Under the pieces are notes generated by a model that saw nothing but the letters and a program-made list of their open reading frames with translations, was not told the origin of the DNA and searched no databases. Shown piece by piece: positions 25,716-36,022 of a stretch of DNA of 64,000 bases; position 1 is the first letter of the stretch; each line of letters starts with the position of its first letter. Position numbers and translations under genes: made by a program. Origin of the DNA: Anaerotruncus sp. (lineage in GTDB: Bacteria; Bacillota; Clostridia; Oscillospirales; Ruminococcaceae); assembly GCA_021770005.1 (NCBI GenBank), contig JAETRV010000001.1, positions 124,001 to 188,000 of the forward strand. Direction: 5' to 3'.

Positions 25716-26273
25716 ATGGAAGAACAAGAAAATCAGATACAGACGGAACCCCCATTCCTGGAGCTGTACGAATGGCTGGAATCGGGGATTGTGACCGTGG
25801 TGGGGATGCTGCTGCTTTTCACGCTTCTGGTACGTCCTGCAACGGTCAATGGCCCGTCGATGATGAAAACCCTGCACGATGGCGACCGTCTTATCCTGCA
25901 ACAGGTGGGCTATCATGACCCGCAGTACGGGGACATTGTGGTGATCGACCGCACCGGCACCGGGGAACCGGCGATCGTCAAACGGGTGATCGGGCGTGCA
26001 GGGGACACGATCGATATTGATTTTACCGCGCATACCGTCCGGCGCAACGGGGAACTGCTCGATGAGCCATATATCAATGAGCCAACTGAGCTGGGCTATG
26101 ACGTCGCATTCCCGGTGACTGTGCCGGAGGGGTGCATCTTTGTGCTGGGGGACAACCGCAACAATTCGCTTGACAGCCGCGCCTCCGAAATCGGCATGGT
26201 GGATACGCGCCAGGTGATGGGCAAGGCGGTCTTTCGATTTTTCCCGTTTCGGAAGGTAGGCAGTGTGTCCTGA
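25716..26273 (+). CDS. lepB: Type I signal peptidase (third of three)
   Basis: A 185-residue signal peptidase with anchor IVTVVGMLLLFTLLV, catalytic Ser in GPSMMKTL, catalytic Lys in IVKRVIGRAGD and box E GDNRNNSLDSR. The stretch DPQYGDIVVIDRTGTGEP is nearly the same as in the first copy, so copies one and three look like closer relatives. ATG 25716 has AAGGAG (25703-25708) with 7 nt spacing, and the gene begins 12 nt after copy two, so all three are probably co-transcribed. Confidence 0.92.
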   Translation: MEEQENQIQTEPPFLELYEWLESGIVTVVGMLLLFTLLVRPATVNGPSMMKTLHDGDRLILQQVGYHDPQYGDIVVIDRTGTGEPAIVKRVIGRAGDTIDIDFTAHTVRRNGELLDEPYINEPTELGYDVAFPVTVPEGCIFVLGDNRNNSLDSRASEIGMVDTRQVMGKAVFRFFPFRKVGSVS

Positions 26274-26292
26274 ACCGTGGGAAGGAGTTTTT

Positions 26293-27228
26293 ATGATGGC
26301 AGAATTTGAACAGACCCCAAACCAGCCGATGGCGCCGTCGCCGTCGATTCAGTGGTTTCCGGGACATATGACCAAGACCCGCCGGCTGATGGAAAAAAGC
26401 CTGCGGCTGGTGGACCTGGTGGTGGAGCTGATCGACGCGCGGATCCCTGCATCCAGCCGCAATCCGGAGATCGACCGGCTGGTGGGGAACAAGCCCCGGG
26501 TAATCCTGCTCAATAAGTGCGATTCTGCGGACGAGTCTGCAACCGCAAAATGGCTTGCATATTACGCGAAACAGGGTATCCCGGCGATTGCGACCGACTG
26601 CCGCAGCGGCAAGGGCTTAAAAGCGTTCCTGCCGCTCGTCCGGAAGACCCTTTCGGAGCAGCTCGCGCGCCGCGCCGCCCGCGGGATGGCCGGACAGCCG
26701 ATCCGGATGATGATCGTCGGGATTCCCAACGTGGGCAAGTCCTCGCTGATTAACCGTCTGGCAGGTTCGCGCCGCACCAAAGTGGAGGACCGTCCGGGCG
26801 TGACACGGGGCCGGCAGTGGGTTTCGCTCGAGGGCGGGATCGAGCTGCTCGACATGGCGGGGATCCTCTGGCCCAAGTTTGAGGACCCGCTGGTGGGGGA
26901 GCGGCTGGCGTTTACCGGCGCGGTGAAGGACGATGTCCTTGACATTGAGCTGCTGGCGATGCGCCTGCTCCTGCTGCTCCATGAGGAGTATCCCGACCTG
27001 CTGGCACAGCGGTATAAGTTCCGGGAGGGCGAAGCGGACGGTTTGGATGCTTACGCACTGCTCGAGCTGGTCGGGCGCCGGCGCGGCATGCTGGTTTCGG
27101 GCGGCGAGGTCAACACCGAGCGCGCGGCAATCACCCTTTTGGACGAGTTCCGGAGCGGGAAGATGGGCCGTCTGACCCTCGAACTCCCGCCGCGCGGCGA
27201 CGGGGACTCTGGCTCCCGCAGTTTTTGA
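26293..27228 (+). CDS. rbgA: Ribosome biogenesis GTPase RbgA (YlqF)
   Basis: A 311-residue circularly permuted GTPase that assists late assembly of the 50S subunit. The motif order is G4 (LLNKCD, near 80), G1 (GIPNVGKSS, near 150), G2/G3 region (PGVTRG, then LLDMAGILWP), as expected for the YlqF family. WFPGHMTKTRR near residue 24 is a family hallmark. ATG 26293 has GGAAGGAG 6 nt upstream. It is followed by rnhB, the classic ylqF-rnhB pairing. Confidence 0.95.
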   Translation: MMAEFEQTPNQPMAPSPSIQWFPGHMTKTRRLMEKSLRLVDLVVELIDARIPASSRNPEIDRLVGNKPRVILLNKCDSADESATAKWLAYYAKQGIPAIATDCRSGKGLKAFLPLVRKTLSEQLARRAARGMAGQPIRMMIVGIPNVGKSSLINRLAGSRRTKVEDRPGVTRGRQWVSLEGGIELLDMAGILWPKFEDPLVGERLAFTGAVKDDVLDIELLAMRLLLLLHEEYPDLLAQRYKFREGEADGLDAYALLELVGRRRGMLVSGGEVNTERAAITLLDEFRSGKMGRLTLELPPRGDGDSGSRSF

Positions 27229-27270
27229 ATAGGTGTGGAATCAGTTTTCCGGCGGATAGGATGTGTGGAG

Positions 27271-27876
27271 ATGTACGAATATGAACAGGAGGCCTATGGG
27301 AAGGGGTTTCGGACGGTTTGCGGGGTAGACGAGGCAGGCCGCGGCCCGCTGGCGGGCGATGTTTACGCGGCGGCGGTGATCCTGCCGCGGGGATTGGAGA
27401 TTCCGGGGATCAACGACTCCAAAAAGCTCTCCGCCAAAAAACGCGAACAGCTTTACGGCCAGATCGTTGCACAGGCGGAAGCCTACTGCATCGCGTCGGC
27501 AACCGTTGAGGAGATCGACCGGCTGAACATCCTGCAAGCGTCCCTGCTGGCGATGCGCCGGGCGGTTGCAGGGCTTTCGATACGTCCGGACTTTGCATTG
27601 GTGGATGGGAACCGCGACCCGGCATTCCCGGACGGGCTTGCCTGCCGGACGGTTGTCCATGGGGACGCCAAATCCGGTTCGGTTGCGGCAGCTTCGATTC
27701 TGGCGAAGGTCGCGCGGGACCGGTACATGCAGGAGCTGGATGCCCGGTACCCCGCCTATGCGTTCTCAAAGCACAAAGGCTACGGGACAAAGCTGCACTA
27801 CCAGATGCTGGATGAGAATGGCGCCTCACCGGTCCACCGAAAGACCTTCCTGAAAAAATGGGAAGCCGGGAGGTGA
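27271..27876 (+). CDS. rnhB: Ribonuclease HII
   Basis: A 201-residue enzyme that cuts the RNA strand of RNA-DNA hybrids and single ribonucleotides in DNA. The active-site residues are visible in CGVDEAGRGPLAGDV (Asp, Glu), LVDGNRD (Asp) and SILAKVARDRYM (Asp). The start at ATG 27271 (MYEYEQEAYG) is preferred; an upstream in-frame start at 27235 has no ribosome site. It lies between rbgA and the YraN gene, the usual order. Confidence 0.95.
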   Translation: MYEYEQEAYGKGFRTVCGVDEAGRGPLAGDVYAAAVILPRGLEIPGINDSKKLSAKKREQLYGQIVAQAEAYCIASATVEEIDRLNILQASLLAMRRAVAGLSIRPDFALVDGNRDPAFPDGLACRTVVHGDAKSGSVAAASILAKVARDRYMQELDARYPAYAFSKHKGYGTKLHYQMLDENGASPVHRKTFLKKWEAGR

Positions 27877-27880
27877 CAGG

Positions 27881-28282
27881 ATGGCAACGACCCGTCAGCG
27901 GGGGACGCTGGGTGAAACCTTTGCCTGTGCGCGTCTGCTTGAGGATGGATATCAGATTCTGGAACGCAACTGGCGCAGCGGCAAAAACGAAATTGATCTG
28001 ATTGCAAAGAAAGAGAATGTGATTGCATTTATCGAGGTAAAGACCCGCTCCCAGACCGGGTGGTCTTCGCCTGCACAGTCGCTGACGCGCGGGCAGCAGC
28101 GGCGGATTCTGATGGCGGCGGTGGCATATCTGCGGGGGAGAGGCATATACAATACAGGGGCGTTCCAGCCGCGATTTGACCTGTTCGAGGTCGTGACCGC
28201 ATGCGCTGGTTCGCCCGAGGTGGTGCGGTACCGTCATCTGACGTCCGCCTATAATACGGAGGGGTTCGATGTTTTTATTTGA
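27881..28282 (+). CDS. YraN/UPF0102 family endonuclease-like protein
   Basis: A 133-residue protein with the UPF0102 fold of the restriction-endonuclease type: GTLGETFACARLLEDGYQIL, then NEIDLIAKKENVIAFIEVKTRS, which carries the Asp and Glu-x-Lys residues of a PD-(D/E)xK site. Its role is not established, though linkage with rnhB suggests nucleic acid repair. ATG 27881 lies 4 nt after rnhB with GGGAGG upstream. Its end overlaps the next gene by 14 nt. Confidence 0.92.
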   Translation: MATTRQRGTLGETFACARLLEDGYQILERNWRSGKNEIDLIAKKENVIAFIEVKTRSQTGWSSPAQSLTRGQQRRILMAAVAYLRGRGIYNTGAFQPRFDLFEVVTACAGSPEVVRYRHLTSAYNTEGFDVFI

Positions 28283-29252
28283 CCTGCACTGTGACACGAT
28301 CGGACGGCTGCATGACAGCGTCTGTCTCAAACCGGGGGAAAGCGTGTTCCTGACCGATCGGGAGCGGCTTCCCAAAGAGGACACGCTGCTGCACAACCAT
28401 GGATACCTTGCCCTTGACCGGATGGAAGGAATCGATTGGTGTCAGTGCTTTGCAATTTTCATGCCGGACCAGTACCGGGGGCCGGATGCAATCGCCTATT
28501 TTGAAAGCTGTTACCGGTATTTTCAGTCCCAGCTCGCGCAAAATCCCAGCCGGTTGGCACAGGTGCGGACGGTCGGACAGGTAAAGTCCGCGCTTTCGGA
28601 GGGCAAAGCTGCCGCCATACTGACCGTGGAGGGCGGTTCCGCATTGGGCGGCAATCTTGCACGGGTTGGCAGGCTGGCGGAATGTGGGGTCCGGGTGGTG
28701 ACCCTGACCTGGAACGGAGAAAACGAGCTGGCGAGCGGCAACGCGACTGCCCACGGTTTTTCCGGGTTCGGGCGGGAAGCGGTGGCCGAGTTGGAGCAAG
28801 CCGGGATTGTCGCGGATGTATCCCATCTGAATGACCGGGGATTTGAGGAACTGACCGGGTTTGCGCGCCGTCCATTCATCGCGACCCACAGCGACGCGCG
28901 GTCGGTACATAACCACCCCCGCAACCTGACCGACGACCAGTTCCGCCACATCGTTTCGATTGGCGGAATCGTGGGGCTGAATTTTTGCGTCCACTTCCTC
29001 GCGGATGACCCCGACCCGGCTTTTCCGCGGCTGGCGGCGCACCTGGAACGATTTCTCCGGCTGGGCGGGGAGGACACGGTCGCGCTCGGTTCGGATTACG
29101 ACGGGTGCGAAGTCCCTTCGTGGCTTGATCCTGGGGAAAAGCTGCCGGCGCTCTATCAAGAGGTCTGCGCCGGGTTCGGGCAGAAGATTGCAGATAAGCT
29201 GTTCTTTACCAATGCGGCGGACTTTTTTGCACGTTGGGAAAGGGGGATGTGA
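28269..29252 (+). CDS. Membrane dipeptidase-type peptidase, family M19
   Basis: A 327-residue zinc dipeptidase of the renal dipeptidase family. Metal ligands are seen as His-x-Asp in FDLHCDT, Glu in LTVEGGSALGG, and His in FIATHSDARSVHNHPRNLTD. GSDYDG near the C-terminus is also typical. No signal peptide is present, so it probably acts in the cytosol on dipeptides. It starts inside the end of the YraN gene with GGAGGGG upstream and is followed directly by a phosphoesterase, so it is likely part of the rnhB transcript. Confidence 0.9.
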   Translation: MFLFDLHCDTIGRLHDSVCLKPGESVFLTDRERLPKEDTLLHNHGYLALDRMEGIDWCQCFAIFMPDQYRGPDAIAYFESCYRYFQSQLAQNPSRLAQVRTVGQVKSALSEGKAAAILTVEGGSALGGNLARVGRLAECGVRVVTLTWNGENELASGNATAHGFSGFGREAVAELEQAGIVADVSHLNDRGFEELTGFARRPFIATHSDARSVHNHPRNLTDDQFRHIVSIGGIVGLNFCVHFLADDPDPAFPRLAAHLERFLRLGGEDTVALGSDYDGCEVPSWLDPGEKLPALYQEVCAGFGQKIADKLFFTNAADFFARWERGM

Positions 29253-29957
29253 ATGGCGGTTTACACGATCAGCGACCTGCATCTCTCCCTCTCGGGGAAT
29301 CACTCAATGGATGTGTTCCCGGGATGGCAGGGGTATGTGGAGCGGATCGAACGGAACTGGCGGGAGCAGATTACCGATTTAGATACGGTGGTGCTCCCTG
29401 GGGATACCTCATGGGGGCTTTCGCTGGAGGAATCTCTCGCTGACTTCACCTTTATCGATCGACTGCCCGGAAAAAAGATTCTGCTTAAGGGCAACCACGA
29501 CTACTGGTGGACCACCAAAAACAAGATGGAACGTTTTTTTTCGGAACATGGATTAAATTCCCTGCAAATTCTCCATAATAACAGCGTTGTGGTGGAAGGG
29601 ATGGCGATTTGCGGCTCGCGGGGATGGCTGTTCGAGACCGGCGAAGCATTTGATGCAAAGATCATCAATCGGGAGGCGATCCGGCTCGAGCTTTCGCTCA
29701 ACGAGGCGGAAAAAACAGGCAGGCCGCCGGTCGTGTTCCTGCATTACCCGCCGGTCTATGGGGAAAACGAGTCCCCACAGATATTAGATGTGCTTTGCAG
29801 GCATCGGGTTTCCCGCTGCTATTATGGTCATATCCATGCCGCGGGCTGCCGCTACGCGGTCGAAGGGCGGTATTTGGGGATTCATTTCCGGCTGGTGAGC
29901 AGTGATTTCCTCCGGTTTGCCCCCGTTTCGGTGGAATTCCCTGAAGAATTTTCCTGA
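29253..29957 (+). CDS. Calcineurin-like metallophosphoesterase
   Basis: A 234-residue binuclear metallophosphatase. Motifs run in order: ISDLHLS (Asp, His), VLPGDTSWG (Asp), LKGNHDYWW (Asn, His), FLHYPP (His) and YYGHIHAAG (Gly-His-x-His). The substrate is unknown; members of this group are often annotated only as phosphoesterases. ATG 29253 starts immediately after the M19 stop. Confidence 0.9.
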   Translation: MAVYTISDLHLSLSGNHSMDVFPGWQGYVERIERNWREQITDLDTVVLPGDTSWGLSLEESLADFTFIDRLPGKKILLKGNHDYWWTTKNKMERFFSEHGLNSLQILHNNSVVVEGMAICGSRGWLFETGEAFDAKIINREAIRLELSLNEAEKTGRPPVVFLHYPPVYGENESPQILDVLCRHRVSRCYYGHIHAAGCRYAVEGRYLGIHFRLVSSDFLRFAPVSVEFPEEFS

Positions 29958-29973
29958 ATTCATAAAAAATCTC

Positions 29974-30002
29974 TTGGCATTGGCGGTTGTATTTGCTATA
30001 AT
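29974..30002 (+). promoter_or_regulatory. Sigma-A promoter of tig
   Basis: TTGGCA (29974-29979) and TATAAT (29997-30002) with a 17 bp spacer; the leader to tig is about 80 nt. Confidence 0.85.
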
Positions 30003-30091
30003 ATCAAATTAGTGGGCAAAAAGCCCGGATACGTTCCTCCATGAAAAGTGGCAGGAGCAGTTTAAAGTACGTTTTCAGGAGGAAGTATAAA

Positions 30092-31399
30092 ATGGCAGTT
30101 ATTTCCCAAAAAGTAAACGATGACAAACGTGTGGAACTGACCATCTCGGTCAGCGCGGAAGAGTTCGGCAAAGCGATTGAGGCCGCTTACAAAAAGAATG
30201 TCAAACGGATGCAGGTCCCGGGGTTCCGAAAGGGCAAAGCGCCCCGCAAGATGATCGAAAAGATGTACGGAGAGGGCGTTTTCTTCGAGGACGCGATCAA
30301 CAGCACCTATCCGAAGGCGTATCAGGCGGCGATCATCGAGACCGGCATTAAACCGGTGGACCGCGCGGACATCGAGGTGGAGGACGCTTCCGCCGCCGAG
30401 GGCTACACCTTCAAGGCGACCGTTGCGGTCAAGCCGGAGGTCAAGGTCGCGGATTACAAGGGCCTCAAGGTGGAGAAGATTGTGCGCACCGCAACCGATG
30501 AGGATGTGGATGCGGAGGTCAAACGGATGCAGGAGCAGAACGGCCGGATGATTACCGTCGAGGGGCGCGCTGCGCAGACCGGCGATACCGCGGTCATTGA
30601 TTTTGAAGGTTTCCTGGACGGCGTTGCGTTTGAAGGCGGCAAAGGGGAGGCACATCCGCTCCAGCTGGGGTCCAACAGCTTTATTCCTGGATTTGAAGAG
30701 CAGGTTGCGGGCCACAATGCTGGCGATGAGTTTGACGTAAACGTCACCTTCCCGGAGGACTACCATGCGGAGGAGCTGAAAGGCAAAGCGGCAGTCTTCA
30801 AATGTAAGCTGCACGAGATCCGCGCCAAGGAGCTGCCCGAACTGGATGATGAGTTTGCAAAGGATGTCAGCGAGTTTGATACCCTCGACGAGCTGAAAGC
30901 CGACCTCAAAAAGAAACAGCAGGAGCGCTTGGACGACCAGAGCCAGACCGAGGTCGAGAACAAGCTGATGGAGATGATCTCGAACAGCATGGAAGCGGAC
31001 ATCCCGGCTTGCATGTATGAGAACCGCATCGACGATATGGTACAGGAGTTCGATTACCGGTTGCAAGCGCAGGGCCTCAACCTGCCTACCTACCTGAAAT
31101 ATGCGGGCAAAGAGATGAGCGAGTTCCGCGATGGGTTCCGGAAGGAAGCTGAATCTCAGGTGAAAATCCGTCTGGCACTTGAAAAGATCGTTGAGCTAGA
31201 GGGGATCGAGGTTTCCGATGAGGAGCTGGAAGAAGAGCTGAAAGACATTGCCAAAGGCTATAACACCGATCTTGAGCGGGTCAAGCAGATCGTTCCGTCC
31301 TCCGAGGTTTCGCATGGTATTGCGATGAATAAGGCGCTCGATATGATCCGCGAAAGCGCAGAGGTCTCCGAGACCAGCCCGGAAAAGGCTTCCAACTGA
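30092..31399 (+). CDS. tig: Trigger factor
   Basis: A 435-residue ribosome-associated chaperone and prolyl isomerase. The N-terminal ribosome-docking signature GFRKGKAPRKMIEKMYG is near residue 45. An FKBP-type domain (GDTAVIDFEGFLDG to VFKCKLHEI) spans about 160-245, and a long helical C-terminal chaperone domain follows. ATG 30092 has AGGAGG 9 nt upstream. It precedes clpP and clpX, the common tig-clpP-clpX order, but a 225 nt gap with hairpins separates tig from clpP. Confidence 0.96.
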   Translation: MAVISQKVNDDKRVELTISVSAEEFGKAIEAAYKKNVKRMQVPGFRKGKAPRKMIEKMYGEGVFFEDAINSTYPKAYQAAIIETGIKPVDRADIEVEDASAAEGYTFKATVAVKPEVKVADYKGLKVEKIVRTATDEDVDAEVKRMQEQNGRMITVEGRAAQTGDTAVIDFEGFLDGVAFEGGKGEAHPLQLGSNSFIPGFEEQVAGHNAGDEFDVNVTFPEDYHAEELKGKAAVFKCKLHEIRAKELPELDDEFAKDVSEFDTLDELKADLKKKQQERLDDQSQTEVENKLMEMISNSMEADIPACMYENRIDDMVQEFDYRLQAQGLNLPTYLKYAGKEMSEFRDGFRKEAESQVKIRLALEKIVELEGIEVSDEELEEELKDIAKGYNTDLERVKQIVPSSEVSHGIAMNKALDMIRESAEVSETSPEKASN

Positions 31400-31461
31400 G
31401 CAGGCCCCGCAGATCGGGCAAGACGGAGAAGAGTGGCCTCTGTAAGGCAAAAGAGGGAATC

Positions 31462-31580
31462 CCTGCCAAGCAATTGGGCAGGTACATATCAATGCGGCAG
31501 TGATGCCGCATTGATATTCTAGCGGAGGGCTGTCCAATTGTGGGACAGTGTGCTCTGCATCCGTCATTTTTGGATTGTAG
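31462..31580 (+). promoter_or_regulatory. Hairpin-rich tig-clpP intergenic leader
   Basis: A perfect 14 bp palindrome (ATATCAATGCGGCA 31486-31499 and its complement 31504-31517, loop GTGA) is preceded by an imperfect CTGCC/GGCAG hairpin near 31462-31482 and followed by a CTGTCC/GGACAG hairpin near 31530-31546. The main stem lacks a T run, so it is not a standard terminator; it may set clpP mRNA stability or expression. I see no CtsR heptad repeat. Confidence 0.5.
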
Positions 31581-31624
31581 AGGATGTTTTGCGGCAGATC
31601 CAATCCATCTAGGAGGTAATTCAT

Positions 31625-32206
31625 ATGGGCTTAGTGCCAATGGTAGTAGAACAAACAAACAGGGGCGAGCGGTCGTATGATATTTTTTCCCGTTTGCTCA
31701 ACGATCGGATTGTCATGCTCTGCGACGAGGTGAATGATGCCTCTGCAAGTCTGGTGGTCGCGCAGCTTCTCTATCTGGAAGGACAGGACCCCGACAAGGA
31801 CATCAGCCTCTACATCAATAGTCCGGGCGGATCGATCTCCGCGGGTATGGCGATTTATGACACGATGAACTATATCAAATGCGACGTATCGACCATCTGC
31901 ATGGGTTTGGCGGCTTCGATGGGCGCATTCCTGCTTTCCTCGGGCGCGAAAGGCAAGCGCCTTGCCCTGCCAAATTCCGAAATCATGATTCATCAGCCGT
32001 CGAGCGGGGTGCAGGGGCAGGCAACTGACATGAAAATCCGCACCGACTGGGTGATCCGCACCCGGGAAAAACTGAACCGGATCATGTCGGAGCAGACAGG
32101 ACAGCCGCTCGAGGTGATCGAGCGCGATACCGAACGCGACAATTTTATGACCGCCCAGCAGGCGGTGGATTACGGTTTGGTGGATAAGATCATCGACCAT
32201 CGTTAA
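31625..32206 (+). CDS. clpP: ATP-dependent Clp protease proteolytic subunit
   Basis: A 193-residue serine protease that forms the ClpP barrel. Catalytic Ser is in GLAASMGAF near residue 98, catalytic His in [10 protein letters not shown] near 123 and Asp in the [10 protein letters not shown] segment near 172. [12 protein letters not shown] is typical. ATG 31625 has AGGAGG (31611-31616) upstream. clpX follows 45 nt later. Confidence 0.97.
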   Translation: MGLVPMVVEQTNRGERSYDIFSRLLNDRIVMLCDEVNDASASLVVAQLLYLEGQDPDKDISLYINSPGGSISAGMAIYDTMNYIKCDVSTICMGLAASMGAFLLSSGAKGKRLALPNSEIMIHQPSSGVQGQATDMKIRTDWVIRTREKLNRIMSEQTGQPLEVIERDTERDNFMTAQQAVDYGLVDKIIDHR

Positions 32207-32251
32207 AAGGGTCGGCCTCTGTGTGAAGCCGACGATTTCAGGAGGTGTCAT

Positions 32252-33562
32252 ATGGCGAGAATGGAGGATCAAAGGGAGCTGCGCTGTTCATTTTGCGGCA
32301 AGATGCAGGCGCAGGTGCAGCGTTTGATCGCCGGTCCGGGCGTCTGCATCTGCAACGAATGCGTGGAACTGTGCCAGACCGTTTTGGATGACGATGCCCC
32401 TCCGCAGCGCCCCAACCGCCATCAGCGGCCGGAGCAGCAACAGATTACCGTATATAAGCCGCGGGAGATCAAGGAGAAACTGGATGAATATGTAATCGGG
32501 CAGGAGCAGGCCAAGCGTGCGCTGTCGGTCGCGGTCTATAACCACTATAAGCGTATCTACTTCGGGGATATGGGGGACGTTGAGCTGAACAAGTCCAATA
32601 TCCTCCTGCTTGGCCCGACCGGCGTGGGGAAAACCCTGCTGGCGCAGACCCTTGCGCGGATGCTCAATGTCCCATTTGCTATTGCGGACGCAACCACCCT
32701 GACCGAAGCGGGCTATGTCGGGGAGGATGTCGAAAATATCCTTTTGCGGCTGCTTCAGGCGGCGGATTACGATGTGGAGCGTGCTCAAAAAGGGATTATC
32801 TACATCGACGAGATCGACAAGATCACCCGTAAGAGCGAAAATCCCTCAATCACCCGCGATGTTTCGGGTGAGGGTGTGCAGCAGGCGCTGTTGAAAATCC
32901 TTGAGGGGACGGTCGCGAATGTCCCACCCGCCGGAGGGCGGAAGCATCCCCAGCAGGAGTTTATCCAGATCGATACCCGGGACATCCTGTTCATCTGCGG
33001 CGGCGCATTCGAAGGGATTGAAAAGATCATTGAGCGCCGCACTGATAAGAGTTCCCTCGGATTTGGGTCGACCATCAAGGACGCGAAAGCGATCGACCAG
33101 CTGGTACACCAGGTGACGCCGCAGGATTTGATCCGCTTTGGGATGATTCCCGAGATGATCGGGCGTATCCCGCTGATTACCGTCCTTGAAGCCCTCGACC
33201 GGGATGCGCTGGTCCGTATCCTCACCGAGCCGAAAAACTCGATGGTCCGGCAGTATCAACAGTTCTTCCGGTTGGATAACATTGAACTGGTCTTTGAGCC
33301 GGAAGCGCTGGAGGCGGTCGCGGATCGTGCAATCGAGCGGAAAACGGGTGCGCGCGGCCTGCATGCGATCATGGAAAATGTCCTAGGGGAATTAATGTAT
33401 GAATCGCCCTCAGACCACACCATTAAGAAGATCACGATTACCAAAGACTGTGTAGCAGGGACAGAGAAGCCGGTTTGTGAATTTGATCCGACTCGGCGTC
33501 CCCAGCGGCTTCAGATTACGGCGCGGCGGCCGGCTCGTCCGCGCAGGGATAGTGCTTCTTAA
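32252..33562 (+). CDS. clpX: ClpX ATPase, specificity subunit of ClpXP
   Basis: A 436-residue AAA+ unfoldase. The N-terminal zinc finger has four Cys ([18 protein letters not shown]). Walker A is GPTGVGKT near 118, Walker [10 protein letters not shown] near 180, and the ClpP-docking IGF-type loop is represented by SLGFGS near 266. ATG 32252 has AGGAGG upstream. A small GTCGGC/GCCGAC hairpin (32211-32233) separates it from clpP. Confidence 0.97.
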   Translation: MARMEDQRELRCSFCGKMQAQVQRLIAGPGVCICNECVELCQTVLDDDAPPQRPNRHQRPEQQQITVYKPREIKEKLDEYVIGQEQAKRALSVAVYNHYKRIYFGDMGDVELNKSNILLLGPTGVGKTLLAQTLARMLNVPFAIADATTLTEAGYVGEDVENILLRLLQAADYDVERAQKGIIYIDEIDKITRKSENPSITRDVSGEGVQQALLKILEGTVANVPPAGGRKHPQQEFIQIDTRDILFICGGAFEGIEKIIERRTDKSSLGFGSTIKDAKAIDQLVHQVTPQDLIRFGMIPEMIGRIPLITVLEALDRDALVRILTEPKNSMVRQYQQFFRLDNIELVFEPEALEAVADRAIERKTGARGLHAIMENVLGELMYESPSDHTIKKITITKDCVAGTEKPVCEFDPTRRPQRLQITARRPARPRRDSAS

Positions 33563-33589
33563 CCTTAAAGATAGAAAATATCGGAAAAT

Positions 33590-33629
33590 AAAAACCGTAT
33601 TGACGCAAATCGTGTCAATACGGTTTTTA
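33590..33629 (+). terminator. Terminator after clpX
   Basis: A perfect 15 bp stem, AAAAACCGTATTGAC (33590-33604) with GTCAATACGGTTTTT (33614-33628), closing a 9 nt loop and ending in five T. It could work in both directions. Confidence 0.9.
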
Positions 33630-33660
33630 TGGAGTTTCCCAAAATCCATATCCTTGAAGC

Positions 33661-33715
33661 CAAAAGTTTCGCGCACTTAAAGGCGGCGGGGTCGAGGGGA
33701 AGCGCTCCCGCTGCT
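33661..33715 (+). repeat. Dispersed intergenic repeat, copy A
   Basis: Contains AAAAGTTTCGCGCACTT, AAAGGCGGCGGGGTCGAGGGG and a CGCTCCCGCTG tail. It shares the AGTTTCG...AAAGGCGGCGGGG core with copies B (44367) and C (49457); the CTTTTC part is shortened here. Confidence 0.7.
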
Positions 33716-33806
33716 GCGTGTTTTTCTATTTCCAAAGGGTGGGCGCGGATTTGGAAGCGGGATTGTAACAAAACTGTTAAAATTCAGAAAACATCCAAAA
33801 AGGGGG

Positions 33807-34190
<384 letters not shown>

Positions 34191-34221
34191 GCCTGTCTCA
34201 ATCAATTTTTTTATCGAATGA

Positions 34222-35868
<1,647 letters not shown>

Positions 35869-35913
35869 TCGGCAGATTCATAGGATGCCTGTTTGGGAAA
35901 ACAAGTGCTTCAG

Positions 35914-35946
35914 CCCCCGCATCATTCCGGTGCGGGGGTTTACTTT
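35914..35946 (+). terminator. Terminator after groEL
   Basis: CCCCCGCA (35914-35921) pairs with TGCGGGGG (35931-35938) around a 9 nt loop, followed by a T-rich tail. Confidence 0.85.
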
Positions 35947-35967
35947 TATAAGGGATTGTGCTAATAT
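35939..35967 (+). promoter_or_regulatory. Probable promoter of the MATE gene
   Basis: TTTACT (35939-35944) and TAATAT (35962-35967) are 17 bp apart. The -35 overlaps the groEL terminator tail. Confidence 0.5.
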
Positions 35968-36022
35968 AGGAAAGTTCATTTATTGAGGGATGTCCTATCA
36001 TAAAAAAGGAAGGGATGAGAGG

